Of a stretch of DNA of 64,000 bases, positions 52,501-60,525 are shown piece after piece; position 1 is the stretch's first letter, and every line of letters begins with the position of its first letter. The notes under the pieces are model-generated. The model was not told the DNA's origin. It did no database searches and saw only the letters and a list, made by a program, of their open reading frames with translations. Source of the DNA: Ancylobacter crimeensis (lineage in GTDB: Bacteria > Pseudomonadota > Alphaproteobacteria > Rhizobiales > Xanthobacteraceae); the NCBI RefSeq assembly GCF_023016805.1, contig NZ_JALKCH010000004.1, positions 351,954-415,953 of the forward strand, read 5' to 3'. A program made the position numbers and the translations under genes.

Positions 52501-54842
52501 GTGATTTGGCCGATCAGGCTGGTGCCCTGGGTCTGCAGCGTGGTGTCGAAGCTGCGCAGGCTGTCGGTGATGTGGCGCTCCAGGGCGGTGGAGCCGGTGC
52601 CGATGCGGTCGGCGAGCTCGGAACCGCGCACGGAGATGGTTTCCTCGAACGCCTTGAGACGGGAGTTGAGGATCTCCTTGATCGCTTCGCCCTTCGAGCC
52701 GATCGTGGTGGCGAGCCCTTCGGCGGTTTCGCGGAACTGGTCGGTCACGCGCTGGCCGCGCTGGCCGATCATGTGCGCGATCTCGACGCCGACCCGGTTC
52801 ATGTGGTCGCCGAGCTGGTTGCTGCGCGCGGCGAAGTCCACCTGCCAGCGGTCGGCGGCCTGGGACAGCGTGTCGTTGATTCCCTCGCCGGCGGCGTGGA
52901 GCTGGTCGGCGACGCGCTGGCCGGTCTCGGCGAGCAGACGCTCCAGCTCGACGCCGCGCACCGCGACGGTCTCGTAGATGCGATTGCCGGTGTCGCCGAT
53001 GCGGTCGGCGAGGTCGTCGCCGCGCACGGTGATGGTGTCGGCGATGCGGGTGCCGGTTTCCTCGAGCTTGCGCACAACATCGCCGCCGCGGCGCGAGAGG
53101 TCCAGCACCAGCGCCTCGCCGGTGCCCTTCAGGGTCTGGTTCACTTCCGTCGCGCGCACCGCGATCTCGTCGGCGACGCGGGTGCCGGTGTCGAGCAGCG
53201 TCTGGTTAATGAGGTCGGAGCGCGAGGTGAGGGTGTCCGTCAGGGCGTCGGCCGTGGCGGAGAGCTTGGCGTCCATCTCGTCGGTGCGGCTGGACACCAC
53301 GTTGGACAGCTCGGTCGCGGTGGACAGGAGCCGGCTGCCGATTTCGTCGGTGCGCGAGGAGAGGATCTCGGTAACGTCGCGGGCGACGTCGGAGAGCCGC
53401 TCGCTGATGTCCGAGGTCTGCGACGTGAGGGACGAGATCAGTTCCTCGCTGGAGCCGGTAAGGCTGGTGCTGACATCGTTGCCAGTGGCGTGCAGGCGTT
53501 CGATCAGGTCGTTGCCCTTGTCGGTGAGGGCATCGATGATCGTGTCGCCGACGCGGCCGAGGGCCAGCGTGATGTGCTCGCCCTTCTGCGACAGCGTGCC
53601 GGTGACGCGCTCGGCGGCATCGTTCACCGTGGCGTTGATGCGCTCGCCGACGCTGTCGATCTCCTGCGAGAAGGCGAGGTGGGTTCCGCCGATGGATTCA
53701 CGCAGGCGCTCGGCATGGGTGAGGATGACCTCGCGCTCGCCCTGCAATGCCTCGATGAGGGCGCGCATGCGCACCTCGTTCTCGTCATAGGCGCGCTCCA
53801 GCACCGAAACTTCGGCGCGGACCATCGCTTCGAGCTCGCCGGCGCGGCTGATGGTGCGCTCGACGCTCTCGCCCATGGCGGTCACCTCGCGGCGGATGGC
53901 CTGGCCGAAGCCGACCACGGCCTCGGTCGTCACCTGGTCCGGCTCGGCGAGGCGGATCGCGACCTGCGCCATGGAGCGCGCGACGAGGCGCATCTCCTGG
54001 GTGCGGGCGACCATCATGGCGAGGATGAAGAAGAAGATCGGCGGGACCACGATGCCGCCGAGGACCGCCAGCATGGCGGGCGAGGACAGCATGGCGGCCG
54101 GAACGGAGGTGGTGCCGTCGCCGAGATGGTTCGCGGCCAGCCAGATGCCGGCACCGACCCAGATCACCGAGGCGATGGCGGCGATCACATAGGGCGCGCG
54201 GGCGGGGCGGCTCTGCAGGGCGGCGAGAATCTGGCCGATGTTCTGGCGATCGTCATTGGCGGCGCGAGCGGGGGAGCCGTCGCGGCGGGCGCGGCCTTCG
54301 GCGCCGATACGGCCGCCGAGCTGCTCGAAAGCGGCACTGTCGGCCGGCTGCACCGGCGCGTGCTGTTCGGGCCATTCCGGGGCGTCGGTGTAGCGGCCCT
54401 GCGGTGCGAGGAAGGGATCCTCGTTGCGCGGCGCCAGCTCGTGACGCGGCTCTTCGTGCTCTGTGTTCAGGCCGTCGTCGCGGAAGTCGACCTGGCTGAA
54501 ATCGCCCTGGCGGTAGCCCGCGTCGCGGTAGCCGTCATCGTCGCCATAGCCCTGCTGCGAGGTCGAGCCATAGCCGTAGCTGATCTCTTCCTCGGTACGG
54601 CGACGGATGAAGCCTTCGCCATAAGGTCTTGCATCTTCATCGAAATCCGATGCATGCACGGTCGGGTCGTGAGCCTCGCTGCGCGCGCCTCCGGGGCTGC
54701 CCTGCCTTGGCTCGCTGCCACGCCGGGACGCTGCGTCCGGTTCGTCCTGCGCATCCGCAAGATCGAGATTCAGGGCCTCCTCGATGGCCGACAAGGCGGC
54801 CGCGGTGGGGTCCTGGTGAACTTTCTTCGTGCTCGTCGACAT
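49515..54842 (-). CDS. giant coiled-coil membrane protein, GPR/RgsE-like polar growth scaffold
   Basis: 1775 residues. Layout: an acidic, Tyr/Gly-rich disordered head (1-215), two closely spaced membrane helices (about 217-236 and 255-278) with a short loop, then ~1250 residues of almost pure amphipathic helix in degenerate ~30-residue repeats (patterns such as GRVSDELLRTFEDRSGSLI, repeatedly with small changes). A Pro-rich linker (about 1560-1650) precedes a conserved ~110-residue end (SIESLDSLSVDIARMIDHEA). The layout and apolipoprotein-like repeats match Growth Pole Ring protein of Agrobacterium and RgsE of Sinorhizobium, which shape the growing pole. GGAGG precedes the ATG at 54842; an ORF extends 29 codons upstream. 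Confidence 0.82.
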   Translation of the reverse strand: MSTSTKKVHQDPTAAALSAIEEALNLDLADAQDEPDAASRRGSEPRQGSPGGARSEAHDPTVHASDFDEDARPYGEGFIRRRTEEEISYGYGSTSQQGYGDDDGYRDAGYRQGDFSQVDFRDDGLNTEHEEPRHELAPRNEDPFLAPQGRYTDAPEWPEQHAPVQPADSAAFEQLGGRIGAEGRARRDGSPARAANDDRQNIGQILAALQSRPARAPYVIAAIASVIWVGAGIWLAANHLGDGTTSVPAAMLSSPAMLAVLGGIVVPPIFFFILAMMVARTQEMRLVARSMAQVAIRLAEPDQVTTEAVVGFGQAIRREVTAMGESVERTISRAGELEAMVRAEVSVLERAYDENEVRMRALIEALQGEREVILTHAERLRESIGGTHLAFSQEIDSVGERINATVNDAAERVTGTLSQKGEHITLALGRVGDTIIDALTDKGNDLIERLHATGNDVSTSLTGSSEELISSLTSQTSDISERLSDVARDVTEILSSRTDEIGSRLLSTATELSNVVSSRTDEMDAKLSATADALTDTLTSRSDLINQTLLDTGTRVADEIAVRATEVNQTLKGTGEALVLDLSRRGGDVVRKLEETGTRIADTITVRGDDLADRIGDTGNRIYETVAVRGVELERLLAETGQRVADQLHAAGEGINDTLSQAADRWQVDFAARSNQLGDHMNRVGVEIAHMIGQRGQRVTDQFRETAEGLATTIGSKGEAIKEILNSRLKAFEETISVRGSELADRIGTGSTALERHITDSLRSFDTTLQTQGTSLIGQITGNLRAFDDTLRDQGSHLIGQLSDRVDLLANALEQTLSTFDDRVSERNTEISQSLEQHLGSLDNTLGRGARELNEALSSGTSEFARSVSEGTKLASDSMDRSLATLDGFFAERTKIVTESLSERIEHADRTLGNRALEIAGTLDARVSRFEEAVVGRLESVATSIEVRGQGVADTLATRMESVTSVLRTEAGTVERTLNTLVDNVSRSLDERAGAIADLFEARTSELAKVVDEGSNGFLAALNDRSVGIAGEINRASGDVLAALDTHRSSLAQALEQTHGHVVEDIARAGDELVKSLESRSGNLIQAIEQTRSVAVEDIGRVSDELLRTFEDRSGSLISAIETTRGSAVADIGRVSDELVRTLDEHTGSIVAAFETATGGRTEQILRASEDMLSAIDQRTATAVELFERTASEASGEMGRASQELLQDLEQRTGGLVSAINRTATSASGEIGRVSEELLGAIEGRTAGIVESIAATSRATVTELANTNETLRTEINNVLGQLAQMNESLQVVLSDAAGNLGTIESAMAQRLETFRTTITHVEESTSLSSDRMDSQIKSLQNVSNGVLHEVADLAQRFTEQTTVISHVAATLGEAHEKIDATLSERGAGIVSLADTLSGKADQLGHRLGTFAQTLEETLHTAETRAEDIARLVADSSQQTAESLSEQQEKLRVLAETERERTTDALRGAYETAVAEVTALMQKASGSFLDVTREMRTSTEEIQNLLQSTREELKKGVFELPSETEATAATMRRAVAEQIKALAELNDIVAKQGRTLDLVDATPATGRTRTETTTSTPTRAYQRPEPRETSYRPAAPQPREPAPRPAASEGESRTGWLSDLLARASDEGDAPRQEAPRPEAPRQEAARPNLSRRTGEPERPVQHSIESLDSLSVDIARMIDHEAVVELWDRYKRGERNVFTRRLYTMQGQQTFDDIRRKYRRDPEFRETVDHYLSEFERLLDRVSREERGQQLARSYVTSDTGKVYTMLAHAAGRFD

Positions 54843-55337
54843 CGCCGTAGCCTCCGGTCCGTACGCTACTCCGACCGGCTCTCGCCGTCGGGCCGGGGTT
54901 GCCGCACACCTCGATTCGCTACGCCGCACGGCTGCTTCCCGGACCGGGGAGGCCTGCCGCCGCGATCGTGACGTCTGTCGGTCCGCCGCAGATGTATCCT
55001 ACGCCGGCCTGCTTTCAAAAGGGAACTAGGGTTTCGTAAACGTCTGTCGATATCGTTAACGACCTGTTCACCATAAGGCTTAAGAGGTCTTTAGATACCG
55101 TTAATCACGTCGCTCCACCGCCATCGCGGGAGCGGGCCGGCACCGTAACGTCGGGAAGGCCGGTCAGTCCAGTGAGGTGGACGATCAGTCCAGCCCCGTC
55201 ACCGGACTGCAACGCCCCACCGGGATGAAGGCCCCGGATGCTGCGCCGCAACGGCAGGGTGCTGGAAATCGCGATCGGCGGGGTCTATCAAGACGGCGCC
55301 CTTCGAACCATTCCAGCTCGCGAGAAGCCTTCCTCCG
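54843..55337. other. intergenic region upstream of the giant scaffold gene and ferredoxin
   Basis: 495 nt between divergent genes. An AT-richer core (55020-55110) carries TTAA-N7-TTCA (55056-55070), TTAA-N7-TTAG (55080-55094) and TTAA (55101-55104), resembling CtrA half-site pairs (TTAA-N7-TTAA). A 9-nt direct repeat (TCAGTCCAG) is at about 55162 and 55186. Promoters for both genes should be here but I cannot fix them. Confidence 0.45.
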
Positions 55338-55658
55338 ATGCCCATGATCACCTTCATCGATGCCGCCGGCACCTCCCGCACCGTCGAGGCCCAGATCGGC
55401 CAGACCGTCATGGAGGCGGCGATCCGCAATGGCGTTCCGGGCATCGATGCGGAATGCGGCGGTGCCTGCGCCTGTGCAACCTGCCATGTCTATGTCGACG
55501 AGGGCTGGCAGGGCGCGGCGGGCGAGCCGTCCTCGATGGAGGAGGACATGCTGGACTTCGCCTCCGACGTGAAGCCGAATTCCCGGCTCTCCTGCCAGAT
55601 CAAGATCACCGCGGCACTGGACGGGCTCGTGGTCCACACCCCGGCCCAGCAGGGCTGA
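55338..55658 (+). CDS. adrenodoxin-type [2Fe-2S] ferredoxin
   Basis: 106 residues. Cluster ligands have exactly the adrenodoxin/ISC spacing: Cys40-x5-Cys46-x2-Cys49-x36-Cys86, with an extra Cys44. Family blocks are [20 protein letters not shown] and [10 protein letters not shown] near the end. It should carry one electron at a time to a P450, a hydroxylase or iron-sulfur assembly. It is not near hscA or iscS here, so the partner is unknown. The ATG at 55338 and the next Met at 55344 are both possible starts. The VWA gene follows ~90 nt downstream. Confidence 0.92.
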   Translation: MPMITFIDAAGTSRTVEAQIGQTVMEAAIRNGVPGIDAECGGACACATCHVYVDEGWQGAAGEPSSMEEDMLDFASDVKPNSRLSCQIKITAALDGLVVHTPAQQG

Positions 55659-55745
55659 CGGCGGCGAGGGCGCCTGCGCGACCTTTCGCGTGGGCGCACG
55701 GTCCGCGCGGCTCCGCTATCCTGTCCCGCGACGGGAGCCGCGCCG

Positions 55746-56924
55746 ATGTTCATCTCCTTCTTCCTGCGCCTTCGCGAGGCCGGCGTGCCGGCGACGGTGC
55801 GCGAATATCTGACCCTCATGGAGGTGCTGGACCGCGATCTTGCCGGTCGGCAGGTCGAGGACTTCTATGTCCTGGCGCGCACCGTGCTGGTGAAGGACGA
55901 GCGCAAGCTCGATGCCTTCGACCGCGTCTTCGCCGAGACGTTCCGCGGGCTCGCCCTCATCTCGGACATTCCCGAGGCCTCGTCGCTGCCGGAGGAATGG
56001 CTGCGCCGCCTCGCGGAGCGCCATCTCACCGACGAGGAGCGCGCGCAGATCAAGGCGCTCGGCGGCTGGGAGGCGCTGATGGAGACGCTGCGCCGCCGCC
56101 TCGCCGAGCAGAAGGAACGCCATGAGGGCGGCTCCAAATGGATCGGCACCGCCGGCACCTCGCCCTTCGGCGCCTATGGCTACAATCCCGAAGGCATCCG
56201 CATCGGGCAGGACGAGAACCGCCATCATCGCGCGGTGAAGGTGTGGGACGAACGCGCCTTCCGCGATCTCGACGACCATGCCGAACTCGGCAGCCGGGCG
56301 ATCAAGCTGGCGCTGCGCCGGCTGCGCCGCTTCGCCCGCACCGGGGCCGCGGAGGAGCTGGACCTCGACGGCACCATCCGCGAGACCGCGCGCTCCGGCC
56401 TGCTCGACGTGAAGCTGCGCCCGGAGCGGCGCAATGCGGTGAAGGTGCTGCTGTTCCTCGATATAGGCGGCTCGATGGACTGGCACATCCGCCGCTGCGA
56501 GGAGCTGTTCGCCGCCGCCCGCAGCGAGTTCCGGCATCTCGAGCACTTCTACTTCCACAACTGCCTCTATGAGCGGGTGTGGCGTTCCAATGTGCGCCGC
56601 TGGCACGACTGGACTGCGACCGCCGAGGTGCTGCGGACCTATCCGCCCGACTGGAAGGTGGTGTTCGTCGGCGACGCGGCCATGAGTCCCTATGAGATCC
56701 TGCGCCCCGGCGGCTCGGTAGAGCACATGAACCCCGAGCCGGGTCAGGTCTGGCTGTCGCGCATCACCTCCATCTTTCCCCACGCCGCCTGGCTGAACCC
56801 GCTGCCGGAAACGGACTGGGAGGACACGCCGTCCGTCGGCATGATCCGCGCGCTGTTCGCCGGGCGCATGTTCCCGCTGACGCTGGAGGGGCTGGACGGG
56901 GCGATGCGGGCGCTTCTGCGGTAG
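55746..56924 (+). CDS. CoxE-like VWA-domain protein
   Basis: 392 residues. A cytoplasmic helical N-terminus (FFLRLREAGVPATVREYLTL) leads to a C-terminal von Willebrand A-like domain. The metal-ion site has the form DIGGSMD at about 239-245 (DxGxS instead of DxSxS). Blocks such as YFHNCLYERVWRSNVRRWHD and MNPEPGQVWLSRITSIFPHA match the CoxE/YehP-type VWA proteins that help build metal cofactors together with a MoxR ATPase. No MoxR gene is adjacent. A partner elsewhere is likely, and the ferredoxin gene just before may be linked. Confidence 0.83.
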   Translation: MFISFFLRLREAGVPATVREYLTLMEVLDRDLAGRQVEDFYVLARTVLVKDERKLDAFDRVFAETFRGLALISDIPEASSLPEEWLRRLAERHLTDEERAQIKALGGWEALMETLRRRLAEQKERHEGGSKWIGTAGTSPFGAYGYNPEGIRIGQDENRHHRAVKVWDERAFRDLDDHAELGSRAIKLALRRLRRFARTGAAEELDLDGTIRETARSGLLDVKLRPERRNAVKVLLFLDIGGSMDWHIRRCEELFAAARSEFRHLEHFYFHNCLYERVWRSNVRRWHDWTATAEVLRTYPPDWKVVFVGDAAMSPYEILRPGGSVEHMNPEPGQVWLSRITSIFPHAAWLNPLPETDWEDTPSVGMIRALFAGRMFPLTLEGLDGAMRALLR

Positions 56925-57046
56925 GGCGGTCTGCGCGACCGCAACGCCTGTCGCAAGGTTGGCCGTTTCGGGTGGCCGCGATGAATGGTGAGTTCCCTTT
57001 TTGTTCTCGCCTGGTAGAGTGACGATGTGGATGCCGGGAGAAGCCG

Positions 57047-57889
57047 ATGTCGGAGCGGGATGCGAAGTTCGAGCGTTTCAAGGCCCTCCACGGGTCCGAC
57101 AGGGCATTCGTCATCCCCAACCCGTGGGATGCCGGGTCCGCGCGGCTGCTTGCGAGCCTCGGTTTCGAGGCGCTTGCCACGACGAGCGCGGGCTATGCCT
57201 TCTCGAAAGGAAAGCGGGATTCATTTGCCGGCCTTGGCCGCGATGAAATTCTTGCGAATGCGGCAGAGATCGTCGCGGCAACGGAACTCCCGGTTTCCGC
57301 CGACCTGGAAGATGGATTCGGAGCGGCGCCGGAGGCCTGTGCGCAGACCGTTCGACTGGCCTGCGGGGTCGGTCTGGCCGGGGGATCCATCGAGGATGCC
57401 ACCGGAGACGAGGCCGCCCCGATCTATGAGCTCTCACAGGCCGTCGAGCGTATAAAGGCCGCTGCGGAGGCGGCGCGGGAGGGCCGGTTTCTGCTGACGG
57501 CAAGGGCCGAGAACTACCTTTGGGGCAGGCCCGATCTAGATGACACGATCACGCGCCTTCAGGCTTTTGCCGAGGCTGGCGCGGATGTCCTGTATGCGCC
57601 GGGTCTGCCGGATATCGAGGCGATCAGAACCGTGTGCCGTGCGGTGAACAAGCCGGTAAACGTCGTGATGGGGCTCAGGGGCAAAAGCTACAGCGTGGCC
57701 GAACTGTCCGAGGCCGGCGTGCGTCGCATCAGCGTTGGCGGCTCCTTTGCCCGCGCCGCACTGGGCGCGCTGATGCGGGCGGCGCAGGAGGTGAAGGCGT
57801 TCGGAACCTTCTCTTATGCAGAAGACGCGATCCCCGCTACGGTCGTGAGCCGGCTGATGTCGCAGGACAAATGCGCGGAAAGGCTGTGA
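57047..57889 (+). CDS. isocitrate lyase/PEP mutase family protein
   Basis: 280 residues in a TIM-barrel of the PEP mutase/isocitrate lyase superfamily. Visible: AFVIPNPWDAGSARLLASLG at the start (nucleotide or substrate loop), then the conserved acidic block SADLEDGFG that binds Mg, GGSIEDATGD, TARAENYLWG and VNVVMGLRGKSYSVAELSEA near the end. The isocitrate-lyase KKCGH and the PEP-mutase lid motif are not seen, so it is probably a C-C-bond lyase such as an oxaloacetate- or 2-methylisocitrate-like enzyme of unknown substrate. Monocistronic. Confidence 0.87.
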   Translation: MSERDAKFERFKALHGSDRAFVIPNPWDAGSARLLASLGFEALATTSAGYAFSKGKRDSFAGLGRDEILANAAEIVAATELPVSADLEDGFGAAPEACAQTVRLACGVGLAGGSIEDATGDEAAPIYELSQAVERIKAAAEAAREGRFLLTARAENYLWGRPDLDDTITRLQAFAEAGADVLYAPGLPDIEAIRTVCRAVNKPVNVVMGLRGKSYSVAELSEAGVRRISVGGSFARAALGALMRAAQEVKAFGTFSYAEDAIPATVVSRLMSQDKCAERL

Positions 57890-57938
57890 TCGTTTCGTTC
57901 GTCGGGCCGGTGCCGTCTCGCGGAGGGCGCTGAGTCGA

Positions 57939-57961
57939 ATCGACGGCGCTTTCCCGTCGAT
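57939..57961. terminator. hairpin between convergent PEP-mutase-like and glpM genes
   Basis: ATCGACGG (57939-57946) pairs perfectly with CCGTCGAT (57954-57961) around a 7-nt loop. It is placed to end the plus-strand transcript, but no T-tract follows. Confidence 0.45.
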
Positions 57962-58022
57962 CAGGCTCCGGGGCAGCGGGCTTGAGCACTCCCCGATCGC
58001 TGGGGGCGGAAGGAAGCCTGCC

Positions 58023-58352
58023 TCACACCATCCGCGGGCCGAGGAAGATCGCGAGCGCGGCGACCAGCCAGGCCGCTACCGCGCCGAGGATGGCGAGGCG
58101 ATAGTCGAGGAAGCGGCTGAGCGCCCAGGCGGTTCCGAGGAAGACGAGATAGGCCGGAATGGTGCGAAGCCCGGCGAGGCAGGCCTGCCGAAAGCCGTCC
58201 ATGTCCGCCTTCGCGCCGACCGCCAGCAGGGCGATGATGCCGAAGGTAGGGGCGAGCGGCAGGATGCCCGGCAGGATGTTGCCGCGTTTCGAAGCCAGCA
58301 CGATGAGCGCAGTCACGAGACCGCCGAGCACGCCCTTCCAGATGACGTCCAT
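58023..58352 (-). CDS. GlpM-family membrane protein
   Basis: 109 residues with four hydrophobic segments. The pattern MDVIWKGVLGGLVTALIVLA, then RGNILPGILPLAPTFGIIAL and FRQACLAGLRTIPAYLVFLG, matches the GlpM/YdgC family of small inner-membrane proteins. In Pseudomonas GlpM affects glycerol-3-phosphate and alginate phenotypes, but its activity is unknown. GGAGAG precedes the ATG at 58352. A longer frame to 58484 begins in unrelated basic sequence. Confidence 0.8.
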   Translation of the reverse strand: MDVIWKGVLGGLVTALIVLASKRGNILPGILPLAPTFGIIALLAVGAKADMDGFRQACLAGLRTIPAYLVFLGTAWALSRFLDYRLAILGAVAAWLVAALAIFLGPRMV

Positions 58353-58957
58353 CTTTTCTCTCCGGGTCGGCAACGGGTGCCGGCACCATTCGCAGGGTGG
58401 ACCGCGCGGTCGCGCTGCGTCCGCCGGGGGCGAGGCGCCGAGCGAGCGACATGCTGGCGGGGCGTCGTGCCGGGGCTGTGGCATGCCGGCGGCGGGCGGC
58501 TAACGGGGTCTATGCCTCGTGGCGGACAGCCTGTCGAGGGGCCGCCTCGCACCGTCATCCCGGACGGCCGCGGCTGTCCTGTCCCGTCATCGCGCACGGC
58601 CGCGGGGCCGATCGAGGATCGTCTGCGGCCGAGCATGCCTTCTTCATGGAGGGGTGCGGGGCGGCGGATGTCGGCTCCCGGAAACCCGGACGATCCCGGC
58701 TCGACGGCTTCGCCGAGGACGAAACGACATGCCGGACGCGGACGGGGATGGAGACGGCGCCGGCCGGTCGTTCCCCGATTGCATCCCGTCGCGGCCGCCG
58801 CTAGGCCGCATTCGGCCGGGATTCGACCATTTCCGGGATGGCGCGGCGCGCGGATTCGGCGTTGGGTCGGCAGCATGTTGCAATGCACACGTTCCGGGGC
58901 CGTCCGCGCGGTCGTCCTCGCCGCCCCGCCAGCCTGTTTCCGCCAGCGAGCCACACC
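58353..58957. other. intergenic region between divergent glpM and thioesterase genes
   Basis: 605 nt without a gene that I can support. Two 22-nt copies differing at two positions, beginning CCGTCATC and ending ACGGCCGCGG, are at 58552-58573 and 58584-58605. Around 58700 a related stretch (GACGATCCCGGCTC) appears in the opposite sense. It looks like the remains of a dispersed intergenic repeat. Confidence 0.5.
58552..58605. repeat. tandem pair of a 22-nt intergenic repeat
   Basis: Two copies, 58552-58573 and 58584-58605, with a 32-nt period, differing at two of 22 positions. The core CCGTCATC also occurs near 19716 in another intergenic space. Possibly a REP-type element; this needs a genome-wide search. 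Confidence 0.5.
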
Positions 58958-59344
58958 ATGACCATCGAGCGTTCCTTCCCACCCGCCGGCAGCCCGGTCA
59001 TCCGCACCATCGCCATGCCGGCGGACACCAACCCGGCGGGCGACATCTTCGGCGGCTGGCTGATGGCGCACATGGATCTGGCGGCCGGCAATGTCGCGAT
59101 GCGCCGCGCCAAGGGGCGCACCGCCACCGTCGCGGTGGACGCGATGAGCTTCCTGAGCCCGGTGCTGGTCGGCGACGAGGTGAGCTTCTATGGCGAGATC
59201 ATCGCGGTCGGCCGCACCTCCCTGAAGATCCGCATCGAGGCCTGGCGCCGCAAGCGCGAGGACGAGGAGACGATCAAGGTGACGGAGGCGATCTTCACCT
59301 TCGTCGCGATCGACCAGGAAAGGCGGCCGCGGCCGGTGGATTGA
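58958..59344 (+). CDS. YciA-like acyl-CoA thioesterase
   Basis: 128 residues of the hotdog fold. The helix block DTNPAGDIFGGWLMAHMDLA carries the conserved Asp and Gly-Gly-Trp of the YciA/BFIT acyl-CoA thioesterases, which hydrolyse short- to long-chain acyl-CoAs. VAVDAMSFLSPVLVGDEVSF then matches the second strand. ATG at 58958 gives the normal family length. An in-frame ATG at 58838 would add ~40 basic residues. The ribosome binding site is weak. Physiological substrate unknown. Confidence 0.9.
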   Translation: MTIERSFPPAGSPVIRTIAMPADTNPAGDIFGGWLMAHMDLAAGNVAMRRAKGRTATVAVDAMSFLSPVLVGDEVSFYGEIIAVGRTSLKIRIEAWRRKREDEETIKVTEAIFTFVAIDQERRPRPVD

Positions 59345-59449
59345 GGGCGGTTCCCCACCGCGCGGGCCCGCACGCTCCGTCCGCGGCGCTCGCCGGGTGC
59401 GCCGGCCTTGATCGGTTCGGCTGCATCCGCCCCTTTCGCCGCCGCGCGT

Positions 59450-60517
59450 TCACCCCGTCTCGCCCTTTTCCTTCCCCTTCTCCCCCCAATTCACGAACCC
59501 CGACACCACGCTGCCCAGCGCCGGGGCGGGGAGGGCGGCGAAGGGGAGGGGGCGGGTGACCTCGATGGCGGCGAGGCCGAGGCGGGCGGTGAGCAGGCCG
59601 TTCACCACGCCCTCGCCGAGCTTGGCGGAGAGCCGCGCCGCGATGCCGTGGCCGACCACCTGCTGCACCAGCGTGTCGCCCGCCGCCATGCCGCCGGTGA
59701 CCGCCAGATGCGCCAGCACCTGCCGGAACAGCCTCAGCATGCCGAGCGCGCCGGGGCGCCCGCCGTAAAGCAGCGCCAGTCGCCGCACGAGGCTGATCGC
59801 GGTGACCAGCACGAAGACGAGGTCCACCGCCGCGCGGGGGCTCACCGCCGTCACCACCGAGACGCGCTTGGCGGCGTCGGCGACGAGGCGGGTGGCCTCG
59901 GTGTCGAGCGGGGCCATGAGGTGGCGCTCGGCGAGGCGCACGAGATCGGCGCCGTCGATGATCTCGGACAAATGCGGGGCGAGCTCGGCGCGGGCGCGGA
60001 AGAGGCGCGGCGAGGTCTTGGCCAGCAGCATCAGCTCCGCCACCACCGCATCGGCGGCGCGCCGGTCGTCATGGGCGATCGCCTCCGCCGCCTTGAGGCG
60101 CAGCCGGTGCAGGGTCTTCAGCCGCATGAGGCCGAATAGCTCGCGCCCGACGATGGCGAGGCAGCCGATGACGAGCAGCACGGCAAAGCCGGTCGCGGTC
60201 CAGCCCAGCCAGTCGGAGCGGGCGAACAGGTCCTCGATCAGCTTCCACACCGCAAGGCCGAGGCCCATCGAGACCAGGCCGCCGAGCCCGGTCCAGAACA
60301 GGCGCGCCCAGCGCGAGCCGGTGGGCGGCGGGGCGGGGAGCGGCACCTCTTCCATGGGTTCCGGCGCCACCGGGTCGGGCGTCACCACCACCGCGCCGCG
60401 GCGCGGCGGCATGGCCTGTCGCATGCCGTCATCGGCCAGCACCACCGCGGGGTCGTCGAGCCGGAAGGCCTGCGGGCGGCGGCGGGCCGGGCGGTCGTGG
60501 TCGGACGAATCGGTCAT
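59450..60517 (-). CDS. YcjF-like DUF697 membrane protein
   Basis: 355 residues. The N-terminal ~60 are basic and Pro-rich, then two hydrophobic helices (about residues 70-135, including FWTGLGGLVSMGLGLAVWKLI and FAVLLVIGCLAIVG), then a helical DUF697 domain (about 200-340). This is the TIGR01620/YcjF layout, nearly always next to YcjX. A GTG at 60529 overlaps the YcjX stop in GTGA. An ATG at 60517 has GTGAG upstream, and I chose it. In E. coli ycjXF belong to the phage-shock regulon. No psp genes are here. Confidence 0.85.
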   Translation of the reverse strand: MTDSSDHDRPARRRPQAFRLDDPAVVLADDGMRQAMPPRRGAVVVTPDPVAPEPMEEVPLPAPPPTGSRWARLFWTGLGGLVSMGLGLAVWKLIEDLFARSDWLGWTATGFAVLLVIGCLAIVGRELFGLMRLKTLHRLRLKAAEAIAHDDRRAADAVVAELMLLAKTSPRLFRARAELAPHLSEIIDGADLVRLAERHLMAPLDTEATRLVADAAKRVSVVTAVSPRAAVDLVFVLVTAISLVRRLALLYGGRPGALGMLRLFRQVLAHLAVTGGMAAGDTLVQQVVGHGIAARLSAKLGEGVVNGLLTARLGLAAIEVTRPLPFAALPAPALGSVVSGFVNWGEKGKEKGETG

Positions 60518-60525
60518 GGCGCGTC

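Noticed and set aside
50586..54971. 1461-codon open frame on the plus strand across the giant coiled-coil gene
   Set aside because: Antisense mirror of a repetitive gene; it has no recognisable domain and no ribosome binding site.
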